Of a stretch of DNA of 64,000 nucleotides, positions 33,840 through 45,279 are shown one piece after another. The stretch is taken from positions 62,001 through 126,000 of the forward strand of contig JBAKBP010003099.1 of assembly GCA_037953745.1 (NCBI GenBank). The letters are read 5' to 3'. Both the position numbers and the translations under genes were made by a program. The stretch comes from Lithodes maja (taxonomy: Eukaryota > Arthropoda > Malacostraca > Decapoda > Lithodidae). The notes beneath the pieces were generated by a model, which worked only from the letters and a program-made list of their open reading frames with translations, ran no database searches and had not been told where the DNA came from. Numbering within the stretch: position 1 is the stretch's first letter; each line of letters starts with the position of its first letter.

Positions 33840-33905
33840 GGCCATAGTGCGGTTGGTAGAGCATTTGGCTGCAAACCGAGAGGTTGAAGGTTCGAGGCTT
33901 GGGCC
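33840..33905 (+). ncRNA. tRNA-Cys(GCA)-like SINE head or tRNA pseudogene
   Basis: The anticodon region gcatttggctgcaaaccgag resembles tRNA-Cys(GCA) and the B box is ggttcgaggct. The ends ggcc/ggcc pair. The stem regions are degraded and about 110 bp of extra sequence follow (to about 34020), so it is more likely a SINE head than a functional tRNA. Confidence 0.5.
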
Positions 33906-34334
33906 AGCCAGTGTGCGTTATTAGGAGACGACAGTGCTCCTGTGGATGATGCAGTCTAGCAATCTGTGGCAACTGCCCACTGAAGTCCCTGAAATATCAG
34001 GGCACCCACCCTAGCCCCACTCTTGAGCAGGGATTGCATGGCGGTAAAAAACGCTCAATTTCTATGCTTTCTTGGTGTTTTCAGATTATTTGGGTGAGGG
34101 TTAATGGGTAAAATGATGGGTATAGGGGTAAAAGAAAGTTACTTTAAGAATGGGCTCGGAGGCAATTAGGACTTCAACAAGTAATTTTAACACACCTATT
34201 AAACTTTTTCACAAAGCACACTCTTTTAACCCATCAGACCCGGAAGGGCTCTTGAACGCCCATAAAAAACACACCCGAGCTACCCGGAAGGGCTCTTAAC
34301 CCTCCAGCCCCGGCTATGTATTATATATACAGTA

Positions 34335-35312
34335 CAGTAAAAGTCCGTTAATCCGACGACCGATGATTCGAATCTCCCAATAGTCCGAATTTTTCAATTT
34401 GAGGCCAAATCCGAATTCACCCGATGGTCCGAATTTCAAGAAGTTGGTCCGAATTTCAAGAAGTCCCAAAGTCCCCTTTTTGAGGCATTAGGCCACTCAA
34501 ATGACACATAATGGAGCACACACATATCATATGTTCATGAATTCACTTTAAAAGTTTACCATTGTCATTGTAGCCTATTACCTACTTCAAAACATTCAGA
34601 TTAATGGTCAAAGGAAGCTACTGATATAAACGTAAACACCTTCTTCTTCTTCTTCTTCTTCCACATCGTCTGCTAGAGAGTTTGTTTTGCTCTTGAACGC
34701 ATCCTTGGGACGCTCCGATGCGCTACTGGCTTGCACCGCATTTTCTGCAAGCGCATTCAGTCTTGAGCTTGAAAACGCACCTTTGGATGTATTAGCCTTG
34801 AGCTTGAAAACGCACCTTTGGACGTTCCGATACGCTACTATTTATAGTTCAGTGATCGGAGCGTCCCAAGGGTGCTTTCAAGACAACAAGACAAGGGTGC
34901 TTTCAATACAATATAATATAACAGAGCACATCACAAAAGGAAAATTACAAGAACTTCTCAGGGAAGTGCCGTTGTTAAGGCATTACTTCCCGAACCACAT
35001 CTGATCTTAAAGAGCAAGACAAACTCGCTAGTAGACGGAAGAAGAAGAAGACGTTTATATCAGCAGATTCCTTTGACCATTAATCTGAATGTTTTGAAGT
35101 AGGTAATAGGCTACAATGACAATGGTAAACTTTTGAAGTGATTTCATGAACATATGATATGTGTGTGTGCACCATTGTGTCATTTGGGTGGCCTAATGTC
35201 TCGATGTTTTCGTCATACACAGGTTCATAGGGGTAAAGTCCGATAATCTGAAAAATCCACTAATCCGAACGAGGGCCGGTCCGCTGCCCTTCGGATTAAC
35301 GGAAGTTTACTG
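34335..35312. mobile_element. Pogo-like foldback element with arms over 300 bp
   Basis: Inserted in the TA-rich end of B8, with TA at 34333-34334 and 35313-35314. It begins cagtaaaagtccgttaatcc and ends ggattaacggaagtttactg. The left arm (34335 to about 34695) is matched by the right arm (about 35010-35312). The inner loop has a 105-codon frame (34687-35004) without a recognised motif. A CTTCTT/AAGAAG run marks the inner edge of each arm. Confidence 0.82.
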
Positions 35313-35549
35313 TATATTCCTCGAAACCCGGGTGTTTTGGCCGTAAAACGTCTAGGCTAGGCTACCGTATATTCGTTAATCAGACTGCTTCCCGCATTCC
35401 CGCGCATCCCCAAGCGTAGCTGTGTTATTTACCTGTAGAATGGCATTAAGTAGAGCTCTCTAAGTCAACTGGTTGAGCTGTGATGATGATTTCATTGGAG
35501 ATAACTTTATGGCCAAAACAGCCACTTTACACCACTTTTCGATACTTAA

Positions 35550-36173
35550 CCCGGGAGCTGCGGGGAGACTCTTAATAGTTCCCCCGGCGGACTGCGGGAA
35601 GACTCTTGAGAGTAAGTAAAATAAAAAATCAACTTTTGACATCGAAAAAAAAAATATTTTTTTTATTTTTATTTTTTTATTTTTTTATTTTTGTTTGGCC
35701 CCTGGGCCATGCAAAATCTCAGTCCTCTACCTCCCCTCCTTCCCCACTTTCCTCCTCTCCTTCAGTTATCACCTATTTTCCCTATTATTCCCTTATTCTG
35801 AGGTATATTTTCGTGCTAACATTAGCGAGTTGCAAGCAGGGTGTTGTCATCACTGATGGCAAGCGAGTGCGAGAGAGAGAGTATCGATCGACTGTGTCTC
35901 AGTGGCCTTGGGGGAAATTGGCGGGAAAGCAGTTTGCCTCACCCATACATTATACAACTCGCGGGCTATATCTCCGATTTTGACCATCCAAACGCTGGTT
36001 TCACTCGTTTTATTGTTGTTTCAGGTTAATACCTTTATAATCAACCCATAATAGGCGCATATGGATAATTATTAATGCTATTAATGGTACAATGAATATT
36101 TTAGTGACGGAAACACCTCAAATACGTCAGCACAGGGGGACGTTTTCAATTACCCCCATGCGCACTTGTTAGG
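35550..36173. mobile_element. TTAA element family D, inside B8
   Basis: 624 bp between TTAA 35546-35549 and 36174-36177, located where other B copies read gatacttaacaacaacatac. Start cccgggagctgcggggagac; end gcgcacttgttagg. T-rich tracts at 35650-35692. No clear relation to families A-C. The boundaries rest on the B empty site. Confidence 0.7.
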
Positions 36174-36805
36174 TTAACAACATACAGGCACACACGAACA
36201 AGCGACGCTCTCCTTCTTGTGGCCGGAGATGCGGGGCGTCGGTCCAGCCGGCTGTTGTTTACATGCATCGGACCGACGCCTCGCACATGAAGCTCACAGG
36301 CTTTCAACCACTGGGCGTTCAAGAGCCCTTCCGGGTACCTGATATATGCTTTTTTATGGGCGTTCAAGAGCCCTTCCGTGGTGAGAGGGTAAACACCCAT
36401 GAGCTCAAAGCCTGTAAGCTTGGTGTGCGAGGCGTACGTCCGACGCATGTAAACAACAGCCGGCTGGACCGATGCCCCGCATCTCCGGCCACAAGAAGGA
36501 GTGCGTCGCTTGTTTGTGTGTGCCTGTATGTTATTGTTAAGTATCGAAAAGTAGTGTAAAGTGGCTGTTTCTGCCATAAAGTTATCTCCAATGAAATCAT
36601 CATCACAACTAAACCAGTTAACTTAGAGAGCTCTACTTAACGCCATTCTAGAGGTACGAAACACATCTACGCTTGGGGATGCGCGGGAATGCGGAAGCAA
36701 GCCAAATAACAAAGATGCGGTAGCCTAGGCGTATTAGTTTTTCAGCCAAAACCCCCGGATTACGGGGAATATATATATAATACATAGCCGGGGCTGGAGG
36801 GTTAA

Positions 36806-37150
36806 TCTCTACCAGTATGTTATCCTCAATAGTTTTTCAGGTAAAAATCTACATACTGTACTTCCAAAGTTAACCAGGCAAAGAACATATTAGCATTAAA
36901 ATATGTTTAAAATACCTATTTAATGCAATCATTAATTATATTAGGTTCAGATTAATGTATGCACGACAGACAGGCATGCGCGTGTGAACCTTGGTTGACC
37001 AAATGTGGTACTATTAGTAGAGGAATAAGAGGGAAATCCCCAACTCAGCAGCTATGTGGGGGCCATAGCTGAAACACCACATTGGGAAAGTGGCCTTATA
37101 CAGGCTATGCAAAATATTCTCCGGCAAAGAAATCTAAGTACAGGTATTGT
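36806..37150. other. No gene recognised
   Basis: AT-rich single-copy-looking sequence without motif. Confidence 0.5.
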
Positions 37151-37151
37151 A

Positions 37152-37436
37152 CAGGTCTCTCTCACTATCAGATGCCCCTGTTTATGATATTACATTATTA
37201 TAGGTTTTTAGGCGTTTGTATTTACCTATTTGTAGTTTACAGGAATTGAGCAGCTTTGTGTGTGCCTGTATGTTATTGTTAAGTATCGAAAAGTAGTGTA
37301 AAGTGTGTAATTGTGTTTTGGCGGGCCCGAAACGCGTCCCCACTTACCCCTTTAACTTTAGGGTTTGCTATATGATTTTTATATTTAAGATCGGGTTTTC
37401 AGGAACGTAACCGAATCGTAAATCAAGGAAGGCCTG
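37152..37436. mobile_element. Pogo/Tigger-like MITE, interrupted copy
   Basis: TA at 37150-37151 and 37437-37438; begins caggtctctctcactatc and ends atcaaggaaggcctg. The uninterrupted version is at 51845-52036. About 94 bp of foreign sequence (about 37217-37310) combine a CR1-type tail (tatttacctatttgtagttt) with a piece of a family B element (cctgtatgttattgttaagt). Confidence 0.7.
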
Positions 37437-37924
37437 TAGTTTCGTTTTCAAAGTACCGTTTCTCACATTTGCCCCTTTCGAAGCACGTTGGCATGCCTTT
37501 CGGAAAACATAAAAAATCTTCATAAGTGGCTTAAATTTATAAAAATTTAGAAGAGCTTCCTTTCCGCAAACAATTATGGGATAGAAAATCCTCCAATTAC
37601 ATGAGATAGATTCCATGTATGTGAGGTGGTCCCATTTACAAGAATCTGGGATAGAAAGTCAAGGAAATACGGTAACGTCCCCCAGCCAGGGTACCTTAGT
37701 TCGCTTGCCCTGCCTCGGCACCCCCCTTCAGATCTAGCCTTCCTACTATTCTTTTGAGGTGAATATGACATCCTTTAAAATAAAATCAATTTTGTTTAAC
37801 TGACAGGATATTAATATGTTCTATAACCACTTAAATTTCTCCCAGGAAGCATAAATAGATGGTGTAAATAAAAGGGTCCGGCTGCCCTAAGTAATTAATC
37901 CCATAAGGAACGTTATTCCCATTA

Positions 37925-38329
37925 CAGTAAAACCTTGCCGATACAGATTAATTGGGGGAGAACCCTGTGTGGATCTGCCAAAAGTCCAGATCTATCGAAA
38001 GCCGGATATATATTCAGCCATCCAGTCGAATCCGGATGGCTGAAACCGGAGTCCAGATATCTAACTTAAAACAACCAGACTTAGGTTTCAGCCATCCTGA
38101 CAAATCTGGATGGCTGACATATAAGTCTGGATAACTAACGCTGCATGTAAACATTACGCGCTGTTACTTGTAATATAATTCTAGTTAGTTTCCGGATTGA
38201 CATACTGTATATTTTTCCAAAGCAATCCAGACAAGTTTGGTTGGCTGAAACATGAGACTGGGATCAAAATGCTGGTCCGAATCTCTTGGGTTTCGGATCT
38301 GAGAGCACCTGATGGGCGGGGTTCTACTG
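37925..38329. mobile_element. Pogo-like MITE, intact copy
   Basis: 405 bp with TA at 37923-37924 and 38330-38331, CAG...CTG termini (cagtaaaaccttgcc; gatgggcggggttctactg). It is the reference copy for the LINE-split element at 22985-24242. It carries repeated ccagacaa-type words internally and a TACTGTA at 38203-38209 absent from the other copy. Confidence 0.85.
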
Positions 38330-38331
38330 TA

Positions 38332-39185
38332 TGCGAATTCCAATTACACGAGGCCTCGTGTCGCCCATATTCTAACGTAATCGGAGGATCGACTGTACAC
38401 GAGTTGTGAACGCATGAGGGGATACTGTACAGTTAAAAGTCAAATATCTTTCTCACCTCAATTTTGAGGGAAATCAAAGTTTAAACTACCATACATAAAA
38501 CTTGAATGCTTGAACAACTTCATCAAAACAGTGAGGGTGTGATGGATGGGAATAGCGTTAAAATTGTATGTTCAAGCTGTCAAGAGCTTTGGTCTTTACT
38601 TCACTTAGGGCTTTTAACTGCACCTTCGTAACAGTTGAAATAGGTTGGGAGAGAAATCTTGCACTACTTCATCTTACCAGACAAGGCTTGATCAGAGAGT
38701 CTTGTATCGTTAAGGTCAAAAGTCGTGTCCTACCTACATAATTTCAACTCTAGTTATCTCTTTAGTTATAAGTGAAAAATATCCTTAACAGACATTAAAA
38801 CTTTATATTCAAGGTTTGTTCAGTGTATTTCAGGAGAATTTTTACATCAAACCAATTGAGGAAATTAATTTAAAGCTATACAGGTGGGATACCACTTTTG
38901 TCCTCAGAGCTGTGACTGAATAAAGTTAGTTGGAATGACAGGGTAGTCCAATGTGGTTCGATGTAGAGATCCAGGTCCTAAAATTCATGATTTTACTTGA
39001 AAGGTAGTGATGGGTGGGGATGAGTCTTTCTGAACTTCGATGGCCTGGACAAAGCAGCTTCTCTGATTATGCTCCAAAATCATAAGAGTTCACAATAAAT
39101 GTGGGGTTCACCAAAAGTCGGTGAGAAGTCCTCTGCTCTTCATTATGGGGTTAAAAGAATTATCAAGATATATTAGGACAGGACT
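38332..39185. other. No gene recognised
   Basis: No coding motif or repeat structure that I can support. Confidence 0.5.
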
Positions 39186-39189
39186 GGCT

Positions 39190-40245
39190 TGGGAGTTGTG
39201 TACTGATGAACTGATGTTGATTGCAGATAGTATGTAGGGTGCTGTAGAGAAATAATAGGAAGTGGAGGGAGAGGATAGTGGCCAGGGGTTAGAGTTGGTT
39301 GATGGTAAAATGAAGATGATGGCGAGTTGGGTGGGTGGCACTGCAGTGAGTTCTGACCATGCACTGTATGCAAGGGTATAGATAGTAACTTGATCTGGTG
39401 TAATATGTGTGAGGAGCTTAGAGTTGTGTAAAAGTGGGTGTCAGAACAAGTGATGATTTTACCAGTACAGCACCGAACTTTCTACTGTAGCCTAAGGTGG
39501 AAAGAGTTGACATTGGGGATGTGTCTCGTTGTTATCAAATTCTGCTACCTGGGTGACATTGGGAGTATTGCAGAGGCAAGCTATGTTGCAAGAGTCAGAA
39601 GTGAGTGGAAGACGCTCAAAAAATAGTTACCACTGTTGTTGTTGTTGTTGTTCCCCAGGCTGTCTAACCGAACAGCCCCGAGGTCCCGAGCAAGGCCAAG
39701 GCCATAACCGAGTGCCCCCACAGAACCTTTCCGCCTTACCACTAAGAAAGCCCAGGTGACCAAAGCCGCTCTCAGGCGAGGACCTGAGGAGGGCACGGAA
39801 AGCCCGGGACACCGAAGCCCCATCCAAGGCCCTGTGCCCCTCAACAATTATGAAGGGAAAGTTACCACTGTTGAATAGGTCTCTTCCTCCACATAAAGGG
39901 GAAGCTGTATGCTGCATATATGTCAGGAGTGTGCTGCTTAATGGTATTGAGATGGATGAGCGAAGGACAAACGAGAGTAAAGTTGAGAGCAACTTGGTAT
40001 GCAGAACAGTGTATCGATGAGTGATGCATACTGGCAGGCTGTAATGCTTTGCCAGTTGGAGAGAATGGATGAGGATGACAGGTTGAAGTATGTTAGTAGC
40101 ATGAAAGTAGAGTGAAAAGCAACTATCGGTAGACCGAGGAAGACCTGGGACGAGGTTCTGAGGAAGGATCTCTAAACCAGGAAATTTGATAGTCCCCGGG
40201 ACGCTGCAGGGAACCATGCAGTGTACAGAACGGCCATGAGGTGAC
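39190..40245 (+). pseudogene. RTE-like LINE, strongly degraded
   Basis: On the plus strand, words such as ADS near 39225 and KMKMMASW near 39308 echo the region after the RT catalytic box. Near the end, GRPRKTWDEVLRKDL is readable at about 40129-40175, the RTE C-terminal motif, followed by RDAAGNHAVYRTAMR. Many stops and frameshifts. A CAA-tailed retroposon is inserted at 39639-39859. Confidence 0.6.
39639..39859 (-). mobile_element. CAA-tailed SINE-like retroposon, copy 2 (5' truncated)
   Basis: A 221-bp minus-strand copy ending in the GTT/CAA repeat. Flanked by the 14-bp direct repeat agttaccactgttg at 39625-39638 and 39860-39873. It lacks the first 180 bp or so present in the copies at 32638 and 54029, as expected for incomplete reverse transcription. 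Confidence 0.8.
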
Positions 40246-40249
40246 CGAG

Positions 40250-40740
40250 GCACACCTGTGCAAAACATGAAACTGCCTTTTCAACTGGTACCAATATAAA
40301 TATAAACTTATAAAGGATTAAAAAATAGTTAAGAGATATATGATAGGCCAAGGATGATGACATTTTTAGAGGTAATGGTTCCAGGTTGCTGGACACCCGA
40401 GGTAAAAACTTCAAGTAAGGTGGAACATTAAAATGGGGTGATGGGTACTTCCTCGGATTCGTGTCAGCAATGGAAGTTCATCCTGGTTCTCTGTTGCATT
40501 ATCCACCATGTTGATAGCCTTAGTATTATATACAGTACATATTTTAAAGTTGTAAATCATCCTTTAATTAATGAGCTGGAAGTGATGAATGTTGAAAAAA
40601 AATTGCTTTTACAGTTGAGTACTGTACCTTTCTCAAGGGAAACTTGACCCTTCCATGCACCGGGGGTTGCCGTTTAGTATCCAGAAATAGAATTCTCTCA
40701 ATCTCATAATTACTTCTCCAAAATTAGATTTTTAGCCCAC
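40250..40740. other. No gene recognised
   Basis: Small frames only. The region leads into the 3' end of the large minus-strand LINE. Confidence 0.45.
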
Positions 40741-40981
40741 AGCATGCTCAAAGACACCTTCTTCTTTCTTGGGTCAAAGGGCCGGAGAGTCCGTTAGCTG
40801 GACCCCTTCTCACCCTGCCGCTTCGTCTGGTCTAGTAGGCGGGGCTAGCGGGCGAACCTGCCACTCTTGGCGATGAATTTAGCCACCAGCCGGAGCACGC
40901 CAAATCTATTGGGGGGGGGGAGAGAGTGCCTCCCCCCAAGAGCGTGGGGAGGGATAGCCTATTGATGCCTTGTGCATGAAG

Positions 40982-43900
40982 TCACTCACGAAGATGGAGG
41001 CGAAGAGAGTGAAAGCGGGGACAGTAGAGTAAGAAATGATCAATAGTCTCTTCAACAGTACGGCACCACGGGCAGTACGGGTCAGGGAGGAGCTTTATTC
41101 GATGGAGGTCTGGGGCTAGGCCAGCGTGGCCTATACGGAGCCTCAAGATTGCGACATCGAGTGCCCTATCTGGGAAGCGAGCCCAAGGCTGGGGTGAGGG
41201 ATCAGTGCGGTACTGCCCAAGGGTGGTGCGGGAGAGGGACTGTGAAGAAGACGTACTCCAGTTCGACCAACAGGTGTCGAAGAGGAGCTTGGAGATGGAA
41301 GAGTGGTCTAGGGGGAATGATTCAATGGCGGGAGAGGAGTGTGCTAGGTTGGCGGCTTTATCAGCGATTTCATTGCCTTGAATACCAGTGTGTGAAGGGA
41401 CCCACTGGAACCTCAGAGTAAAGCCTTTGGAGTGCAGGGAGTAGGCAAGTGAAAGAGAGAGGAAGACTAGGCGGCGATAGGAGCGAGGATGTTGTGAGGA
41501 AAGGAGGTACAGGGAAGAGAGAGAGTCAGAGAAGATGACTACTGGTTGAGGGGGAAGGAAATCGTGTAGGAACTGCATGGCCATCAATATTGCAAAAAGT
41601 TCCGCGGCTAAGACCGAGTGTCTTGCCGACAGACGCCAGGTACGGGTCAGGGAGAGGTCTTCCACATAAAATGCGGCTGAGGTAGAGGGAGAGCGAGGGG
41701 TGAAGGAGCCGTCTGTAAAGACCCTGAGGAAGCCAGGGAATCGAAGAGAGAGGAGTTCGAGAAAGAGTTGAGGGGCAAGGGATCCGTCATTGGATTTGAG
41801 GAATGGGACATGAAAGGAAAGATGAAAAAGAGAGGAGAGGGGGAACCAGGGGGGGATCGGGGACACAGGGGGGATCGGAGTGGGGGTAGGAGGGGGGATT
41901 GAGAGTAGTTGGAGTGATTTCAAGGCATTGACTAGAAAAGGTGCGCGGGATTTAACAGGCCAGGAGGGATTATGGGTATCAATGGCGGTATGAGAGAATA
42001 GAATAGAGAGAGGGTGTAATGACGGTAGGGAGGAAAACCTATACAGAAGGGAGCCAGCATGTAAATGCCGGCAATATTCAAGCGGGAGAAGGCCACTCTC
42101 CGCCTGGAGGGCGATGACTGGGGAAGTGCAAAAGGCCCCTGTAGCAATTCGCAAAGCGGTATTGTGTATGACATCTAGGCGGGAGAGGACAGTTTTAGAT
42201 GCAGATCCATAGATTGTACATCCATAGGCTAATTTGCTCAACACGTAGGTTTTGTAGAACTTGAGTAGGACGTCTCTATTAGCTCCCCACCGTACACCTG
42301 CCAGGCTTTTCATGATATTGAGCCTCTTGAAACAGGATTCACGAAGGTAGTCTATGTGAGATCGCCAGGTCAGGATGGGTCCATTGAATCGTAGGCCAAG
42401 GAAGTTGTGTTGCCTACGCAAGGGGACAGGTACACCTGAGATGGAGATGGTGGGGAGGGCAGGGAGGGAGCGTTTTTGGGTGAAGAACATGAGGGCACAT
42501 TTCTGGGGATTAACCCTTCCTTCCCGGATGCCCTCATGTACGCCCATAAAAAAGCATGTAACAGGTACCCGGAAGGCCTCATATGCACCCACGACGTCAC
42601 AGCCTGTGAGCTTGCTGTGCGAGGCGTCGGTCCGACGCATGTAAACAACAGCCGGCTGGACCGACGCTCCGCATCTCCGGCCACAAGAAGGAGAGCGTCG
42701 CTTGTTCTTGTGTGCCTGTATGTTGTTGTTCAGTATCGAAAAGTGGTGTAAAGTGGCTGGTTTGGCCATAAAGTTATCTCCAATGAAATCATCATCACAG
42801 CTCACCCAGTTGACTTAGAGAGCTCTACTTAATGCCATTTTACAGGTAAATAACACAGCTACGCTTGGGGATGCGCGGGAATGCGGGAAGCAGTCTGATT
42901 AACGAATATACGGTAGCCTAGCCTAGACGTTTTTCGGCCAAAACACCCGGGTTTCGAGGAATATATATATAATACATAACCGGGGCTGGAGGGTTAACTG
43001 TGAAGCCCCAGGTGGTGAACCATTGTTGTAGGGCATCAGCACCCTGTTGTAGGATGCGTTGGGCCTCTTCCGCCGTGGGGGCCGAGGCGGTTATTGTGAT
43101 ATCATCAGCATATACATGGAGGGAGGTGCCACAAGGGCGAGGGAGACAGGATAGGAGGGCACTAAAAGAGGAAGGGACTGAGACCTGAACCTTGGGGAGC
43201 GCTCCGGCGAACATCGTGTGATAAGGATGTTGCTCCACCAACGGAGACTGAGAAGGTGCGTTTCGAGAGAAAGCTACGCAACCACGCTAACGGCTGACCC
43301 TGGACCCCCATGGTAGAGAGGCGGGACAGGATACCCTCGTGTGGTGCCGCATCAAAGGCGCTGGCAACGTCAATGAACAGGCATAGCAGGACGTCTTTGT
43401 TTTGATAGGCTTGATGGATAGAATGGTCTAATTGGTGGAGGACATCAAGCGTTCCTCTACCTGGACGAAAGCCACATTGTTCTGGGAGGAGAAGGTGCTC
43501 CGATTCAGCCCACCAGGAGAGTCTGTTGACAACAAGGCGCTCCTTGAGCTTACCGACACATGGGAGAAGGGCAATAGGGCGGTAAGATGATGGGAGCGAT
43601 AGATCCTTCCCAGGCTTGGGGATTGGGATAATAGTGGACAGTTTCCAAGCTTGAGGGAAAACTCCAGTAGACCAGCTAGTGTTTATGAGGGAGAGGAGGT
43701 GAGGGAGGTGCTGAGAGGGGAGGTGTCGAAGAAACTCGTATGGGATGAGGTCTGGGCCGGATGCCTTACGGGGAGGGAGAGAAGAGATGGCTGAGGACAT
43801 CTCATCTGGGGTGAAAGGGAAAGACAGTCCAGGCGTAGAGGGAGCTACAACAGCCCGTTCCAACATGGCTGTATGTCGGGCGACGTCTGGGAGGGGAGCA

Positions 43901-45279
43901 GGTGTGCTTAGAGTGGAGGAAAAATATTCTGCAAGATAAACTGCTTTTGAATGGTCTAACAGGAGGGAAACCCCATTTTGGCGAAGTGGAAACGAGAATG
44001 AGGATGCTCGTCCCTTCATTGCCTTGAAGAATCTCCAAGTTCGTGAAGAGGGGGAGGAGAAAGTGAGAGTGGATACAAAGTTCGCCCAAGCAGAGCGCTG
44101 TGCATCACGAATGATACGTGTACACTTGGCATCCAATTTCCTGTAACGGAGCTTGTTGGGAATAGTCGGGTAACGGAGCCAGGTGCGCCATGCCCGTCGC
44201 CTAGCACGGACCGCCTCTTGACACACATCCGACCACCATGGAAGACCGCAGCGTGGGGGGGTTCTTCGACAGCTCAAGTGAAAAGCAACGCGCCCAGCAC
44301 TGACCAACCAATCTGAAAACGAACCAGCGGCCACTTCCAGGAAACCATGATGGTCTGGTGGAGGTTGCTCGAGGGCCTTCGAAAACGTGACCCAACCTTT
44401 GTCGTGGAGGTTCCACCTAGGCCGAGTTGGGGAAAAAGATTTTTGGGGAGGGTTAGACAGGCGGATGACAACTGGCAAGTGGTCACTGCCCATATAAGGG
44501 CCGAGGGTGAATTCCGCATCCAGGAATTCCTGGTCCCCGAGGCAGAGGTCTAGGACCGACCCTGACCTGGTGTGGGGATCTATCCGGGTACGGAAACTGG
44601 GAGGGGAAATGAGAGAAAATCTGGCGGAGTCTAATAAAAATTGAAAGAGAGAGATACCTGAGGGGTTACGTGCAGTACGAGGCAGGCTCGGGTCCCAACT
44701 GGGATGGCGGGCGTTGAAGTCCCCTAAAATGAGGGCCGGGGCTGGGAGCTGAGTGAAGATATGAGTAAGCTCTGGCAAGGAAACATCGCGGCATGGGTTA
44801 TAGATGGCCGCGACTGTGGTCCAGGACTCGGAGAGCGCCACCCGTACCGCCATCACCTCGAGGACACCTCCCTGATAGGGAGTGAGTGGATAAAGAGAGC
44901 ACTGGACATTATTGCGCACAATGATTGCGAGACCCCCTCCTACACGAGGTAGGCGGTCCTCGCGAAAAATGGTGTAGCCACTGATACTGAGCCTAATGGA
45001 GGGACGAAGCCAGGTCTCGCATAGACATATTACAGCAGGGCCAAGCTCATCTATGTACATTTTGAACTCTTGAGACTTACGGAGGAGGGAGCGGGCGTTC
45101 CATAGAAGAAAAAGGGGAGAAGATGAAGAGAGGGATGGGGATGGAGATGAAGAGAGGAATGGGGATGGAGACGAAGAGGTTACTGGGTGGTGAGTAGGGC
45201 TATGAAGCGCGGGAGAAGTTGAGTGCAGACATCGCTGAGGGATGACCCATGGAGCAGGAGAGTGAGAGCGTCGATGCAC
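40982..45279 (-). pseudogene. LINE ORF2: endonuclease, reverse transcriptase, RNase H
   Basis: The endonuclease starts LLWNARSLLRKSQEF and contains CLCETWLRPS, ILGDFNARHPSWD and MGSDHLPVVI, the AP-endonuclease signature. RT motifs: LFIDVASAFDAAPHEGIL, RRSAPQGSGLSPFLF and, after a frameshift at about 43170-43200, SLHVYADDITITASAP with the catalytic DD. RNase H: FLRVFTDGSFTP, AELFAILMAM, FSDSLSSLYLL and SHTGIQGNEIADKAANL carry the D-E-D-D residues. The protein ends with CPWCRTVEETIDHFLLYCPR. The MITE inserted at 42514-42993 gives the downstream piece a new ATG on this strand. Not functional as written. Confidence 0.88.
42514..42993 (+). mobile_element. TTAA element family B, copy B9, inside LINE ORF2
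   Basis: 480 bp, TTAA at 42510-42513 and 42994-42997. Near-identical to B3 at 13542-14021. It splits the LINE RT frame between the YADD box and the RNase H domain. Removing one TTAA plus the element rejoins the LINE sequence (...acatttctgggga-TTAA-ctgtgaagcc). Confidence 0.9.

Larger units (their letters stand above)
34300..36389 (-). mobile_element. TTAA element family B, copy B8 (second shell)
   Basis: This family B element is in minus orientation within B7: it starts ccctccagccccggctatg and ends ccgtggtgagaggg. It is itself broken by a pogo-like foldback (34335-35312) and by a different TTAA element (35550-36173). Confidence 0.82.
34230..36801 (+). mobile_element. TTAA element family B, copy B7 (outermost of a nest)
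   Basis: Its pieces are 34230-34295 and 36390-36801, bounded by TTAA at 34226-34229 and 36802-36805. Everything between is later insertions at its internal TTAA (34296-34299). The right-hand duplicate of that TTAA has decayed to TAA at 36390. The empty site is seen intact in B1 (ggctcttaaacacccatga near 8339-8360). Confidence 0.83.

Noticed and set aside
34687..35004. Protein-coding core of the foldback element
   Set aside because: 105 codons with no transposase motif and inverted internal repeats; left as unassigned.
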